NCBI GenBank assembly: GCA_020720625.1
Contig: DYOH01000020.1
Location: 1 to 45,816, forward strand
DNA: 45,816 bases
Direction: 5' to 3'
Source: Acetofilamentum sp.
GTDB lineage: Bacteria > Bacteroidota > Bacteroidia > Bacteroidales > DYOH01
Under the pieces are notes generated by a model. It was not told the DNA's origin, searched no databases, and worked only from the letters and a program-made list of their open reading frames with translations. Both the position numbers and the translations under genes were made by a program. Of the stretch, positions 1-8,384 are shown piece by piece (within the stretch, counting starts at the first letter, position 1; the number at the start of each line of letters is the position of its first letter).

Positions 1-125
1 TACTAAACAGTTTATAAGTCAATTAAGAAAACGCTGGCAGGGGTATAATCATTTGTTCAATCTTTTTAGACTGAACTCATTAAATTTTTAAGGAGGAATC
101 TTGGCTTGTTATTTTTGAAACCATA

Positions 126-1406
126 TTAATGTTGAGTAAGCGGATAGCCTGATACTATTTCATTTACTCTCGCTTTTACTTTTGCCAATGCATCTTCGTT
201 ATCGAAATTGGACAGCACATCGTCTATTGCTTCCACAATGGCCTGCATATCTTCTTCAACAAATCCTCTGGTGCTTATGGCCGGTGTTCCTATCCTTATT
301 CCTGATGTTTGGAAAGGAGAGCGTGAATCGAAAGGTACCATATTTTTGTTTACAGTAATATCTGCCTTCTCGAGAGCCTTTTCTGCCTGCTTTCCTGTTA
401 TTTCGGGGTATTTAGTTCTAAGGTCAATAAGCATGCTGTGGTTGTCTGTTCCGCCGGACACCACATGGTAGCCCAATTCCATAAACAAAGAAGCCATTTT
501 GGCTGCGTTTTTTTTCACTTGTTTTTGGTATTGACGGAATTCTTCGGTGAGTGCCTCTCCAAAAGCAACTGCTTTTGCTGCAATTATGTGCTCTAAAGGG
601 CCTCCTTGAGTTCCGGGGAATACGGCAGAATCTATTAATGCCGACATTTTTTTGATTACTCCTTTGGGCGTAGTTTTTCCCCAGGGATTGTCGAAATCTT
701 CGCCCAACATGATGATACCTCCTCTTGGACCTCGCAATGTTTTATGAGTGGTAGAGCTTACAATATGTGCATAAGGAAATGGACTTTCCAGTAATCCGGC
801 AGCTATTAATCCGGCAGGATGCGAAATATCAAACATGAGTAAGGCGCCTACTTTGTCGGCAATTTCGCGCATTCTTTTATAATTCCAATCTCTTGAATAG
901 GCAGATGCTCCTCCGATTATTAGTTTGGGTTTTTCTGTGAGAGCAATTTCTTCCATTTTATCGTAATCAACCATTCCTGTTTGTTCGTTGAGTGTGTATG
1001 AAACGGGCTGATAAAGGATGCCTGAAAAATTTACCGGAGATCCATGTGTTAGATGTCCACCATGGGCTAAATCCAGCCCCATAAATTTATCGCCGGGCTG
1101 AAGCACTGCCAGCATAATTGCTGCATTGGCTTGCGCACCAGAATGCGGCTGAACATTGGCATAAGCTGCTCCGAATAGCTCTTTTAAGCGGTCTATGGCA
1201 ACTTGTTCTATTTCATCAACAACTGCGCAGCCACCGTAATAGCGGTTGCCGGGATAGCCTTCTGCATATTTATTGGCCGGATATGAGCCCATTGCTTGCA
1301 TTACTTGTGGGCTAATAAAGTTTTCCGAAGCAATAAGTTCAAGTCCATGTAACTGGCGCTTGTATTCTTTTTCAATCAAGTCGAAGATTAATTGATCTTT
1401 TTGCAT
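126..1406 (-). CDS. glyA: Serine hydroxymethyltransferase
   Basis: PLP enzyme that interconverts serine and glycine while charging tetrahydrofolate with a one-carbon unit; cytoplasmic. The 426-residue protein is full length for the bacterial family. Visible family motifs are [11 protein letters not shown] near residue 20, [13 protein letters not shown] near 47-59, FDISHPAGL near 192-200, and the PLP-lysine motif [13 protein letters not shown], with the lysine at about residue 222. The start ATG at 1406 sits about 22 bases downstream of a perfect minus-strand TAnnTTTGC element (1428-1436), which supports both the start and monocistronic transcription. The next gene on the right is divergent. 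I see no convincing terminator in the 125 bases beyond the stop. Confidence 0.97.
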   Translation of the reverse strand: MQKDQLIFDLIEKEYKRQLHGLELIASENFISPQVMQAMGSYPANKYAEGYPGNRYYGGCAVVDEIEQVAIDRLKELFGAAYANVQPHSGAQANAAIMLAVLQPGDKFMGLDLAHGGHLTHGSPVNFSGILYQPVSYTLNEQTGMVDYDKMEEIALTEKPKLIIGGASAYSRDWNYKRMREIADKVGALLMFDISHPAGLIAAGLLESPFPYAHIVSSTTHKTLRGPRGGIIMLGEDFDNPWGKTTPKGVIKKMSALIDSAVFPGTQGGPLEHIIAAKAVAFGEALTEEFRQYQKQVKKNAAKMASLFMELGYHVVSGGTDNHSMLIDLRTKYPEITGKQAEKALEKADITVNKNMVPFDSRSPFQTSGIRIGTPAISTRGFVEEDMQAIVEAIDDVLSNFDNEDALAKVKARVNEIVSGYPLTQH

Positions 1407-1427
1407 CTTGTTTCGTTTTTATTTGAA

Positions 1428-1436
1428 GCAAAAGTA
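1428..1436 (-). promoter_or_regulatory. Bacteroidota -7 promoter element for glyA
   Basis: Read on the minus strand this is TACTTTTGC, a perfect match to TAnnTTTGC, about 22 bases upstream of the glyA ATG. I see no clear TTTG -33 element at the expected spacing. Confidence 0.7.
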
Positions 1437-1671
1437 CTATAGTTTACGTAATTTTTATGCTTTTGCTGTGCGTACATAATAAGTTTTACAGCATTTATTG
1501 GATTATATACCGAAGATTTTTTTTGCCTGTCCCCATTTGGTGCAATTATCGTTTCTACTCATTGGAATTGTATGTATATAATAATTACGCATTGTATTCA
1601 GTTAATTTATAAATGTATTAATAGTGGTTTTGTAGGTTTTTTCCGTTTTAAATTTCGTTATAATTTTTTTT

Positions 1672-1706
1672 TTTGGTTTAATGTGGATAAAAAATTCTAC
1701 TTTTGC
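1672..1706 (+). promoter_or_regulatory. Bacteroidota -33/-7 promoter for the CLC gene
   Basis: TTTG at 1672-1675 and TACTTTTGC at 1698-1706 are separated by 22 bases and match the phylum's TTTG / TAnnTTTGC consensus. The -7 element lies inside the longest possible reading frame (ATG at 1681), so translation must start downstream, at the ATG at 1729. Confidence 0.7.
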
Positions 1707-1728
1707 AGGTATTTTTAATCAATCTTTT

Positions 1729-3495
1729 ATGAAGTGGCTCGATAAACTGCGCTACAGTCCCAAAAAAATTCTTTCGGAACAAGGGTTTATATATTTTGCA
1801 AGTATTTTGATAGGTGTTACTGTAGGTTTGGTTGCTTTTGTACTAAAAACTTCTGTTCACAGCATCAGAATGCTGGTTAGTTATTTGGTTGAGTCTGATA
1901 TTGCCAATTGGGTATATCTCATTTATCCGGTTATAGGCATAGCTTTGGCAGTGTTGTTTACCAAATATGTACTTCGCAGGCCTGTTAGTCATGGTATACC
2001 TGCTGTATTGCATGCCATTTCAAAGAATCAGGGGTTTATCAAGTCTCATAATCTTTTTTCGAGTATTGTTACCAGTAGTTTAACTGTTGGTTTTGGCGGT
2101 TCTGTGGGACTTGAAGGTCCAACTGTGGCTACAAGTGCGGCTTATGGCAGTTTTTTTGGACGATTTTTTAAGATGCGCTATAAACAGCGCATTTTGTTTC
2201 TGGGGGCGGCTTCGGCAGGCGCTATGGCTGCTATTTTTAAAGCACCCATAGCTGCCATTGTGTTTGCTGTAGAAGTAATTATGTTGGATTTAACCATGGC
2301 AAGTATTGTGCCCCTCCTTTTTGCTTCCTTTTCTGCTTATATTACTTCTTATTTTCTTATGGGGAAGGATGTTCTTTATCCTTTTACCAATACCGCACAA
2401 TTTGAAGCTTCGTATATCCCATGGATTATTTTGCTTGGTGTGCTATCCGGTTTATTATCGGTTTATTTTGCAAAGGTTTATTTGAGAATTCATGTGCTTT
2501 TTGATAGGATAAAGAATATTTGGAGTAAGTTGCTTGTTGGTGGATTTTTTCTTGGAGTGCTTATTTTCCTTTTTCCATCCTTGTATGGAGAAGGTTACGA
2601 GTCTGTAAATATGGCATTAAATGAGGATTATAGTTATTTGTTTGAGAAGAGCTTATTTTTCGATTTTCAAAATAATTTCTGGATTACAATGTTGCTTATT
2701 TTTGCCATTGTAATGCTAAAAATTGTGGCCACATCGGTTACCTTTGGAAGTGGGGGTGTTGGTGGCATTTTTGCGCCTAGCTTGTTCATGGGGGTAAATT
2801 TTGGATTATTCTTTGCTTTGATTGTTAATCATTTATTCGATGCTCAATTACCTGTGAGCACTTTTGCGCTCATCGGTATGGGCGGTCTTATTGCAGGTGT
2901 TTTGCATGCTCCCCTTACTGCCATGTTTTTAATTGCCGACTTAACCAGCGGCTACCAGATGCTCGTACCTCTGATGATTGTAGTTACAGTTTCTTATACT
3001 ACAGTAAGGTATTTTATGCAAAATAGTGTGTATACTTTTCAGCTTGCCGAGCGTGGTGAATTGCTTACGCATCATGCTGATAAAAATGCGCTTAAGTTAT
3101 TGGAAATTGGTAAGCTGATAGAGACTAATTTTGCTCCTGTTTATCCTTATCAAACACTTGGGGAATTGGTTAGAATTATTAAGGAATCTACCAGAAATGT
3201 TTTTCCGGTGCTTGATAATGATAATAATTTTTTGGGTTTGGTTACGCTAGACGATGTGAGGCAAATTATGTTTGATGTGGAGATGTATCATTCGATTACT
3301 GTACAAGAATTAATGTTTACACCCGTAACCTATGTAAACATTAGCGATACCATGGAAACTGTGGCACACAAAATTCAAAGTTCTGGCAGATTTAATCTGG
3401 CTGTTTTGGATAATGGAAAGTATGTGGGTTTTGTGTCGAGGGCCAATGTTTTTTCTGCGTATCGATCAATGCTCCAAAAATTTAGTGAGGATTGA
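1729..3495 (+). CDS. CLC-type chloride channel/transporter with C-terminal CBS pair
   Basis: Membrane protein of the voltage-gated chloride channel (CLC) family, moving Cl- or a similar anion. About 588 residues from the ATG at 1729, chosen because an upstream in-frame ATG at 1681 precedes the -7 promoter element. The membrane domain shows the family anion-binding segments: SHGIP near residue 85 where GSGIP is usual, GLEGP near 128 with the external gating glutamate kept, and GSGGVGGIFAPS, the GxFxP segment, near 345. The last 120 or so residues resemble two CBS domains, which often bind adenine nucleotides and regulate transport. The central serine is replaced by His, and the glutamate that carries protons in exchangers appears to be Val (FAVEV). 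That leaves open whether it is a channel or an exchanger. Confidence 0.92.
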   Translation: MKWLDKLRYSPKKILSEQGFIYFASILIGVTVGLVAFVLKTSVHSIRMLVSYLVESDIANWVYLIYPVIGIALAVLFTKYVLRRPVSHGIPAVLHAISKNQGFIKSHNLFSSIVTSSLTVGFGGSVGLEGPTVATSAAYGSFFGRFFKMRYKQRILFLGAASAGAMAAIFKAPIAAIVFAVEVIMLDLTMASIVPLLFASFSAYITSYFLMGKDVLYPFTNTAQFEASYIPWIILLGVLSGLLSVYFAKVYLRIHVLFDRIKNIWSKLLVGGFFLGVLIFLFPSLYGEGYESVNMALNEDYSYLFEKSLFFDFQNNFWITMLLIFAIVMLKIVATSVTFGSGGVGGIFAPSLFMGVNFGLFFALIVNHLFDAQLPVSTFALIGMGGLIAGVLHAPLTAMFLIADLTSGYQMLVPLMIVVTVSYTTVRYFMQNSVYTFQLAERGELLTHHADKNALKLLEIGKLIETNFAPVYPYQTLGELVRIIKESTRNVFPVLDNDNNFLGLVTLDDVRQIMFDVEMYHSITVQELMFTPVTYVNISDTMETVAHKIQSSGRFNLAVLDNGKYVGFVSRANVFSAYRSMLQKFSED

Positions 3496-3501
3496 GTTTT
3501 T

Positions 3502-3693
3502 CTACTTTTTTACCAATTTTTTAATGATTTCAAGTAAAATACTTATAAATAAGTAAATACCAAAAAAGTAAAATATTTTCGCAGCCGAACTTTCCAATTT
3601 CAAGTAATTTATTACCCATAATCCCAAAGGAATAGCAATAATTACTCGTAATATTTGAATAACAATGTTCTCAGTTTTTGGATTCATTCCCAT
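3502..3693 (-). CDS. Small two-helix membrane protein, unknown function
   Basis: A 63-residue reading frame convergent with the CLC gene, with only 6 bases between the stops. Residues about 9-26 (IVIQILRVIIAIPLGLWVI) and 38-57 (KIFYFFGIYLFISILLEI) are hydrophobic enough for two membrane segments, and the protein ends in lysines (IIKKLVKK), as expected for positive-inside topology. It may start at Met1 or Met3. I do not recognise a family. The sensible membrane-protein composition and tight packing against the neighbour favour a real gene, but no promoter was found. Confidence 0.55.
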   Translation of the reverse strand: MGMNPKTENIVIQILRVIIAIPLGLWVINYLKLESSAAKIFYFFGIYLFISILLEIIKKLVKK

Positions 3694-3898
3694 CTAGCTA
3701 TTTAGTTTATTATGGAATATCCAGGAAAACTTATTTGCTTAATTATTCTCATATTGTGGGCTTTTCTTCAAAAAATAATTAATTCAGGTGAACTTATTTA
3801 AACTTATCATTTAGTAAATACCATTACTCAAATTGTGCTTAGTGTAATTAATTGCAGCTGTTTGCGTTTAAAAGCGGTTTTTTATGAAATCAGACCAA

Positions 3899-4102
3899 TT
3901 ATCGTCTGCTGTTTTTCTCTTCCTGTGTTGCTTTTTTGTGCTTTTGTTCTGCCTCCTTGCTATTTTTTTGACGTTCTTTTTGCGTGTCTTCACGATTCGA
4001 TCGATTTTTATCCAATTTGTCCTTTTTTTCCTGCTGTTTGTCCAATTTCATTTGTTGAAATTTCTTTTGTTTGGCAAGTTTTTGTTTTGCATCGTTTTCC
4101 AT
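3899..4102 (-). CDS. Lysine-rich charged small protein, hypothetical
   Basis: A 67-residue frame starting at ATG 4102, made almost entirely of Lys, Gln, Glu, Asp, Asn and Arg, with no hydrophobic core. It would be disordered or a single coiled helix and strongly basic. I recognise no family. The opposite strand is also open here, but that product is an implausible Phe/Leu/Cys-rich string typical of the antisense of lysine-rich codons. It could be a nucleic-acid-binding protein or simply a chance open frame. No consensus promoter was found upstream. Confidence 0.35.
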   Translation of the reverse strand: MENDAKQKLAKQKKFQQMKLDKQQEKKDKLDKNRSNREDTQKERQKNSKEAEQKHKKATQEEKNSRR

Positions 4103-4320
4103 AAGGCGACAATTTATTGCTAATTTAGGTGAAGGTAATCAAATTAAACAAATATCCCAAATAATGTTGCTTATAGAGCACTTATGTCTTTGATGATTAA
4201 TCAGCTAAGCTATATAATATATTGTATCTAGTACTTTTCTGATAGAGTATTATTGCATAAATGGCTGCAATTTTATTTTTTTGAAGTTTTTGCCTGAAGG
4301 GATGCAGCTGGATTTTCTAT
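4103..4320. other. Intergenic, no feature recognised
   Basis: AT-rich spacer between the small lysine-rich frame and the Rpn-family gene. I see no promoter consensus, no strong hairpin and no RNA gene in it. The 205 bases at 3694-3898, left of the small frame, likewise hold nothing I can support. Confidence 0.4.
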
Positions 4321-5238
4321 CTATTTTTTGGCTTGTTTTCGCAATTCTTCTATCTCTTGATCAGAGAGTTGTGTGTATTTTTTTATCTTTTCGCTGGGTT
4401 CATCATCGGCTATCATTTCCAGCGCTATTTCAATGCTTCTCTCTTTTTTTCCTTCTTTTTTTCCTTCGTTTTTTCCTTCGTTTTTTCCTTCGGTTCTGGC
4501 AGTTTTTAGCACATCGGCATCGCGTAACAGGTTTACCAGGTATTTCTCGTAACGTTTTCGCTCGGCCTCACTCATGTTTATTTCCGATAGTATTTGTTCG
4601 GCTTTATCAATGTTTTTAGATACTGAACCTTCGGCCACTTCATTATTCTTGAAAATATAAATCCACTCGTCTATACGTTTTTTGATGATGTTTTTGTAGC
4701 GTTCAACCGTTATGAGATAATACTCCGGAAAAATTTGTTTATCTACCATTTTGTATTTGGGCTCCAGCGAATTAGGGATTTCTTCGCGTTTGCGAATGAT
4801 GAGCGGCTCTCCGGTGTTGACTCCTGTAAATTTGGTGGTTCCGTAGTAAATATAATCTTCTCCCAGGCCAAGATTAAAGTATAATATACTGATGGAGATT
4901 ACTTTACTTACATCAGAAAAATCCTTGCTTAATTTTTGGTGTTCTACAATTATTTTAGATGTTGCATACAGCAGGCTTTCCAGATAATCTGTTTCACGGG
5001 TGTTCTGAATTTCGATGTAAATTTTTCGGTTTTGGCTGTCGAGTACCAATAAATCCACACGGATAAATTTATCGTCTTCGTCCTTGGGATTGGTTTCGCT
5101 TTCCAGAATATTCAGAATTTTTACATTATCATCTTCCAGCAAAGCACATAAAAAACCTTCCAATACTTCGAAATTGGCTTTATCGCGCAAAAGGCTTTTC
5201 ATGGCCCAGTCAAATCGTATGAGTTTTTTATGTGGCAT
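4321..5238 (-). CDS. Rpn-family PD-(D/E)XK nuclease-like protein (former 'putative transposase')
   Basis: 305-residue member of the Rpn/PDDEXK family, whose studied E. coli members are DNA endonucleases that promote RecA-independent recombination. The N-terminal MPHKKLIRFDWAMKSLL and LLEDDNVKILNILESE segments are typical. The catalytic core is seen as VDLLVLDSQNRKIYIEIQNT near residues 65-85, giving the D-x(n)-ExQ version of the PD-(D/E)XK signature. The C-terminal part has the family's low-complexity charged stretch, repeated EGKN/EGKK units near 255-270, encoded by a 12-bp tandem repeat, followed by a short helix-turn-like tail (EIALEMIADDEPSEKIKKYTQLS) usual in this family. It has its own promoter (5254-5285). 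A second family member begins beyond the right end of the window. These genes are commonly mobile and multicopy. Confidence 0.85.
   Translation of the reverse strand: MPHKKLIRFDWAMKSLLRDKANFEVLEGFLCALLEDDNVKILNILESETNPKDEDDKFIRVDLLVLDSQNRKIYIEIQNTRETDYLESLLYATSKIIVEHQKLSKDFSDVSKVISISILYFNLGLGEDYIYYGTTKFTGVNTGEPLIIRKREEIPNSLEPKYKMVDKQIFPEYYLITVERYKNIIKKRIDEWIYIFKNNEVAEGSVSKNIDKAEQILSEINMSEAERKRYEKYLVNLLRDADVLKTARTEGKNEGKNEGKKEGKKERSIEIALEMIADDEPSEKIKKYTQLSDQEIEELRKQAKK
4444..4492 (-). repeat. 12-bp tandem repeat inside the Rpn-family gene
   Basis: About 3.5 copies of a 12-bp unit (plus-strand CCTTCGTTTTTT, first copies with T for G), coding for alternating EGKN and EGKK tetrapeptides. The unit is a multiple of three, so copy-number change keeps the frame and only alters linker length. 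Confidence 0.75.
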
Positions 5239-5253
5239 GTCTAAACGTTTTTA

Positions 5254-5285
5254 CAAAAATAGTGATATAATTCGATTATCGCAAA
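5254..5285 (-). promoter_or_regulatory. Bacteroidota promoter for the Rpn-family gene
   Basis: On the minus strand, TTTG (5282-5285) is followed after 20 bases by TATTTTTG (5254-5261), an exact TTTG-N20-TAnnTTTG arrangement. The start codon lies about 16 bases downstream of the -7 element. Confidence 0.75.
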
Positions 5286-5455
5286 ATGCGAAAAAAATTG
5301 ACATTTTTTTGAAACTTGATTGCCTAAATTATTACATATCTGATTATAGCGATTCTGTAAAACAGTTTTGATGTCTTTTTTTATATTTACAATTGATGCT
5401 AGTCGCTTTAGTGTCGAAATCTTTGTAGCAAAAGGCATTCACGAAGGTTAAGAAC

Positions 5456-5491
5456 GGAACTTTCCATAAAGTTCCAAAACTTTTGAAAAGT
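5456..5491. terminator. Two adjacent inverted repeats downstream of the SDR pair
   Basis: GGAACTTT-CCAT-AAAGTTCC (5456-5475) is a perfect 8-bp stem with a 4-base loop. It is followed at once by AACTTTT-G-AAAAGTT. They lie about 60 bases past the stop of the SDR gene pair and could form its terminator, although the U-tract is weak. The rest of 5286-5549 shows no gene. Confidence 0.35.
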
Positions 5492-5549
5492 TGGCGGCAT
5501 AATACCCACAAAGGTTTCATCCTTTACGACAAAACCGTTTTCTTATGAT

Positions 5550-6317
5550 CTATTCTGATTTTCTATATGTATTGAAAGCGTTTGCCTGAGCAGTAGGCAT
5601 TATCAATACATCATTAATATTTACATGTTTTGGTCTGGTTGCTATCCAGGTAATTGTTTCTGCAATATCGTCGGCAGTAAGAGGTGATAGCCCGTTATAT
5701 GTTGCATAGGCCTTTGCTCTATCTCCGCCAAATCTTACGGTACTAAATTCTGTATTAACCATTCCCGGAGCAACAGACGAAACTTTTATACCAAAAGGCA
5801 GCAAATCAATGCGCATACTTTTGGTAATGGCTTCTACTGCATGCTTGGTGGCACAATATACACTTCCATTTCCGTAGGCTTCTTTTCCGGCTATTGAGCT
5901 TATATTAATAATGTGTCCCGATTTGCGTTCTACCATGCCCTGAAGCACAATTTTGCTAATTTGCAGTAAGCCTTTTATATTGGTATCTATCATTTGTTCC
6001 CAATGACTTAAATCTCCTTTGTGGATTGGGTCTAAACCAAGCGCTAATCCGGCATTGTTGATTAATAAATCTATTTTTCGCCAATCAGATGGAAGTTTAT
6101 TCATTGCTGTATCGAGTTCTTTTGAATTTCGGATATCAAAATTTAACGATAAGCACCGTCTTTTATAGTTTCGCTGAATCAGAATCTCTAAATCCATGAG
6201 TAATTTAACTCTTCTGCCGGTAATAATCAGGTCGTAGCCTGATTCTGCAAGTTTAAATGCCGTAGCTTTTCCTATTCCTGATGTTGCTCCGGTTATTAGT
6301 GCCAATTTTGTTTCCAT
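5550..6317 (-). CDS. SDR-family NAD(P)-dependent oxidoreductase (YdfG-like), copy B
   Basis: Classical short-chain dehydrogenase of 255 residues. Visible motifs are the Rossmann cofactor loop TGATSGIGKATA near residue 10, NNAGLAL near 87, the ISS-SIAGKEAYGNGSVYCATK block with catalytic Ser, Tyr and Lys (YxxxK) near 140-160, and a PG motif (APGMVNTEF). The sequence most resembles YdfG-like 3-hydroxy acid dehydrogenases, but SDR substrate cannot be read from sequence. It starts 8 bases after the stop of the neighbouring SDR gene, which is the same length and clearly similar (shared RPKHVNINDVL/ILL C-terminus), so the two look like a tandem duplication in one operon. Confidence 0.9.
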   Translation of the reverse strand: METKLALITGATSGIGKATAFKLAESGYDLIITGRRVKLLMDLEILIQRNYKRRCLSLNFDIRNSKELDTAMNKLPSDWRKIDLLINNAGLALGLDPIHKGDLSHWEQMIDTNIKGLLQISKIVLQGMVERKSGHIINISSIAGKEAYGNGSVYCATKHAVEAITKSMRIDLLPFGIKVSSVAPGMVNTEFSTVRFGGDRAKAYATYNGLSPLTADDIAETITWIATRPKHVNINDVLIMPTAQANAFNTYRKSE

Positions 6318-6325
6318 AACCCGAT

Positions 6326-7093
6326 TTATTCTATAATTTTGTCTATTCTCGTGTTTATATCCGCCTCTACAATTGTAGTAAGCAAAATATCGTTAATATT
6401 TACATGCTTCGGACGGCTAAGGGCAAATAATATTGCGTCTGCCACATCATCCGGATAGAGCGGAGTAAAGTTGCTGTATGATTTTTCGGCCAGTTCTTTG
6501 TTGCCTTTGGCTTTAACTAAAGCAAATTCTGTTTCTACAACGCCCGGATTTATTTGTGTTACCTTTACTCCCTTATCGAGCAAATCAATTCTAAGGCCTT
6601 TTGTAAATGCTTCTACGGCAAATTTTGTAGCCGAATATACACTGGAGCCTTTTTTTACTTGTTTGGCAGCAGTGGAGCCAATATTGATAATATGGGCATC
6701 TTCTGTTTTCAGTAAATATGGTAATAGAATATGCGTTACCGAAATAAGGGATTTTACATTTGTGTCGAGCATTGTTTCCCAGTCTTCTAGTTTTGCCTCA
6801 TCTACAGAGTCAAAAGCCAGTCCTAATCCTGCATTGTTGATTAATACCTGAATATGTTTCCATTCTTCAGGCAGTTTTTCAATGGCCGAGCGCAAATCCA
6901 TGGTATTTCTGATGTCTTCGGCAAGTATACAAACTTTGGTTTGGAAATTGTTTTGTAGTTCTGTTTGTATTTTTTCCAGTTTGTCTTTTCTTCGTGCCAC
7001 CAAAATTAAGTGATATTCGTTTTGCGCCAATAGATTGGCTGTTGCGTATCCTATTCCGGAGCTTGCTCCTGTTATTAAGGCAATTCTATTCAT
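6326..7093 (-). CDS. SDR-family NAD(P)-dependent oxidoreductase (YdfG-like), copy A
   Basis: Classical SDR. The start is set at ATG 7093 (MNRIALITGASSGIG) rather than an upstream in-frame ATG at 7117, because a TAnnTTTG element at 7115-7122 overlaps the upstream codon. The resulting 255 residues exactly equal its downstream paralogue. Motifs are TGASSGIG near residue 8, NNAGLGLAF near 85, catalytic YSATK near 155 and NPGVVETEF near 185. The cofactor loop followed by VARRKDKLE suggests NADP preference. It is the first gene of a two-gene operon; substrate unknown, with 3-hydroxy acids or related small carbonyls most likely by similarity. Confidence 0.9.
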   Translation of the reverse strand: MNRIALITGASSGIGYATANLLAQNEYHLILVARRKDKLEKIQTELQNNFQTKVCILAEDIRNTMDLRSAIEKLPEEWKHIQVLINNAGLGLAFDSVDEAKLEDWETMLDTNVKSLISVTHILLPYLLKTEDAHIINIGSTAAKQVKKGSSVYSATKFAVEAFTKGLRIDLLDKGVKVTQINPGVVETEFALVKAKGNKELAEKSYSNFTPLYPDDVADAILFALSRPKHVNINDILLTTIVEADINTRIDKIIE

Positions 7094-7114
7094 AAGGAGT
7101 TTGGTTTTACAGAA

Positions 7115-7122
7115 CAAATGTA
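7115..7122 (-). promoter_or_regulatory. -7 promoter element for the SDR pair
   Basis: On the minus strand this reads TACATTTG, matching TAnnTTTG, 22 bases before the ATG at 7093. No clear -33 TTTG is seen. Confidence 0.6.
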
Positions 7123-7202
7123 AAAAATGCTTTTGTTTTTCGTATGTTTTTTAAGTTGTATTTATATGTTTAGTTAAATATATTTTGTATTGTACTGATA
7201 AT

Positions 7203-8219
7203 TTATTCGATAAAGTATTGTTGAAAACCCGGAGTGGCTAAAGTTTTGATGGAATCGTTTTTATCGGTAAATATAAAATATACATCAATGTGATTATTGG
7301 CCTCAATAAAATCGATGCTTTTATTTAATCCCATGGTCATAAATGCTGTGGCATAAGCATCTGCATAAATACAGGTATTGGTGATTACTGTTACGCTGAG
7401 CAATTCGTTCTCTGCAGGCTTTCCGGTAATGGGGTTTATGGTGTGAGCAAAACGTTTTCCGTCTTTAATATAGAATTTTCTATAGTTTCCGCTTGTAGCT
7501 AAAGATTTTCCGCTTAGTGCAATAACTGTCTGTAATTCACGATTTTCGATGGTTGAATTGTCGATTGGTTTGTCAATTCCGATTTTCCAATCCAAACCTT
7601 TGCTGTTTAGTCCTTTGGTTTTTATTTCGCCTCCAATTTCAATCATATAATCGAGGATGGCTTTTTTTTCTAAGAATGAAGCTACTACATCTACGGAATA
7701 TCCTTGTGCAATGGCATTTACATCGAGCATTATACGCAGATCTGTTTTTATAATTTGTTTGTTATGTATGCTTATATTTTGAAAACCAATAAATTTCAAA
7801 AGAGAATCTATTTCAGTTTCGTTCGGGAAAATGGTATCGTTTTTAAAAAAGCCGTAAGCTTTTGTCAATGGACCAACTGTCATATCGAAAGCCCCATTTG
7901 TTTGCTTGGCAACTTTTTGTCCGGTTTCAAAACATGCTATGAACATAGAATCTAATTCTACTGCTTCGTTGCGGTTTATTTTTGAAATAATGGATGTGCT
8001 ATCGTAATTTGACAAAGATTTATCGAATTTTTTGAGTATTGTGTTTATTTCCTGCTCAAAATTCTGTTTTTTGTTTGTTTTATAAATAATACTATAAGTA
8101 GTTCCTTGTGCATATCCTTGTAAATGTATGTATTCATTTTTATTACAGGCATGAAATATCAAAGGCAAAGAGAACAGTATCAGAAGCTGAAATGTGTAGG
8201 CTGATGTTTTTTTTGTCAT
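7203..8219 (-). CDS. apbE: FAD:protein FMN transferase, lipoprotein (ApbE)
   Basis: Uses FAD to attach FMN covalently to Thr/Ser of target flavoproteins, classically NqrB and NqrC, whose genes lie just upstream. The 338 residues start with a lipoprotein signal peptide ending IFHAC (lipid Cys about residue 25), placing it on the periplasmic side of the membrane, where NqrC's flavin domain also lies. Family features in order: GTTYSIIY near 40, the DVNAIAQGYSVD block, the MIEIGGEIKTKG block, HTINPITGKPA, and ADAYATAFMTMG near the C-terminus, which holds the metal and flavin ligands. It is separated from nqrF by 165 bases with a terminator, so it is probably transcribed on its own, although placed to serve the NQR complex. 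Confidence 0.93.
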   Translation of the reverse strand: MTKKTSAYTFQLLILFSLPLIFHACNKNEYIHLQGYAQGTTYSIIYKTNKKQNFEQEINTILKKFDKSLSNYDSTSIISKINRNEAVELDSMFIACFETGQKVAKQTNGAFDMTVGPLTKAYGFFKNDTIFPNETEIDSLLKFIGFQNISIHNKQIIKTDLRIMLDVNAIAQGYSVDVVASFLEKKAILDYMIEIGGEIKTKGLNSKGLDWKIGIDKPIDNSTIENRELQTVIALSGKSLATSGNYRKFYIKDGKRFAHTINPITGKPAENELLSVTVITNTCIYADAYATAFMTMGLNKSIDFIEANNHIDVYFIFTDKNDSIKTLATPGFQQYFIE

Positions 8220-8341
8220 GGCAAAATGTTTTTTTTTGTCTTATAATGCTTTTGTTTTATCGGTACATTTTTTGGATGGTAAAAATGCAGAAATTTTGTA
8301 TATTTTCTTAGAAATTTGTGCAGTAATGGATTCAAAGTGAA

Positions 8342-8367
8342 AAACCCTTCATTTGAAGGGTTTTTTT
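8342..8367. terminator. Rho-independent terminator after nqrF
   Basis: AAACCCTTCA-TT-TGAAGGGTTT is a 10-bp stem flanked by an A-run on the left and a T-run on the right. On the minus strand it lies just past the nqrF stop, ending the nqr transcript. Its flanks would let it work in both directions. Confidence 0.85.
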
Positions 8368-8384
8368 CCTATTTTAGATATTTT

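Noticed and set aside
3835-4123. Phe/Cys/Leu-rich plus-strand frames
   Set aside because: They are the antisense of the lysine-rich small frame, with composition typical of reverse-translated AAA/GAA codons; not credible membrane proteins.
5241-5438. 65-codon minus-strand frame upstream of the Rpn-family gene
   Set aside because: It overlaps the Rpn promoter, has low-quality composition and no recognised family; the promoter explains this region better.
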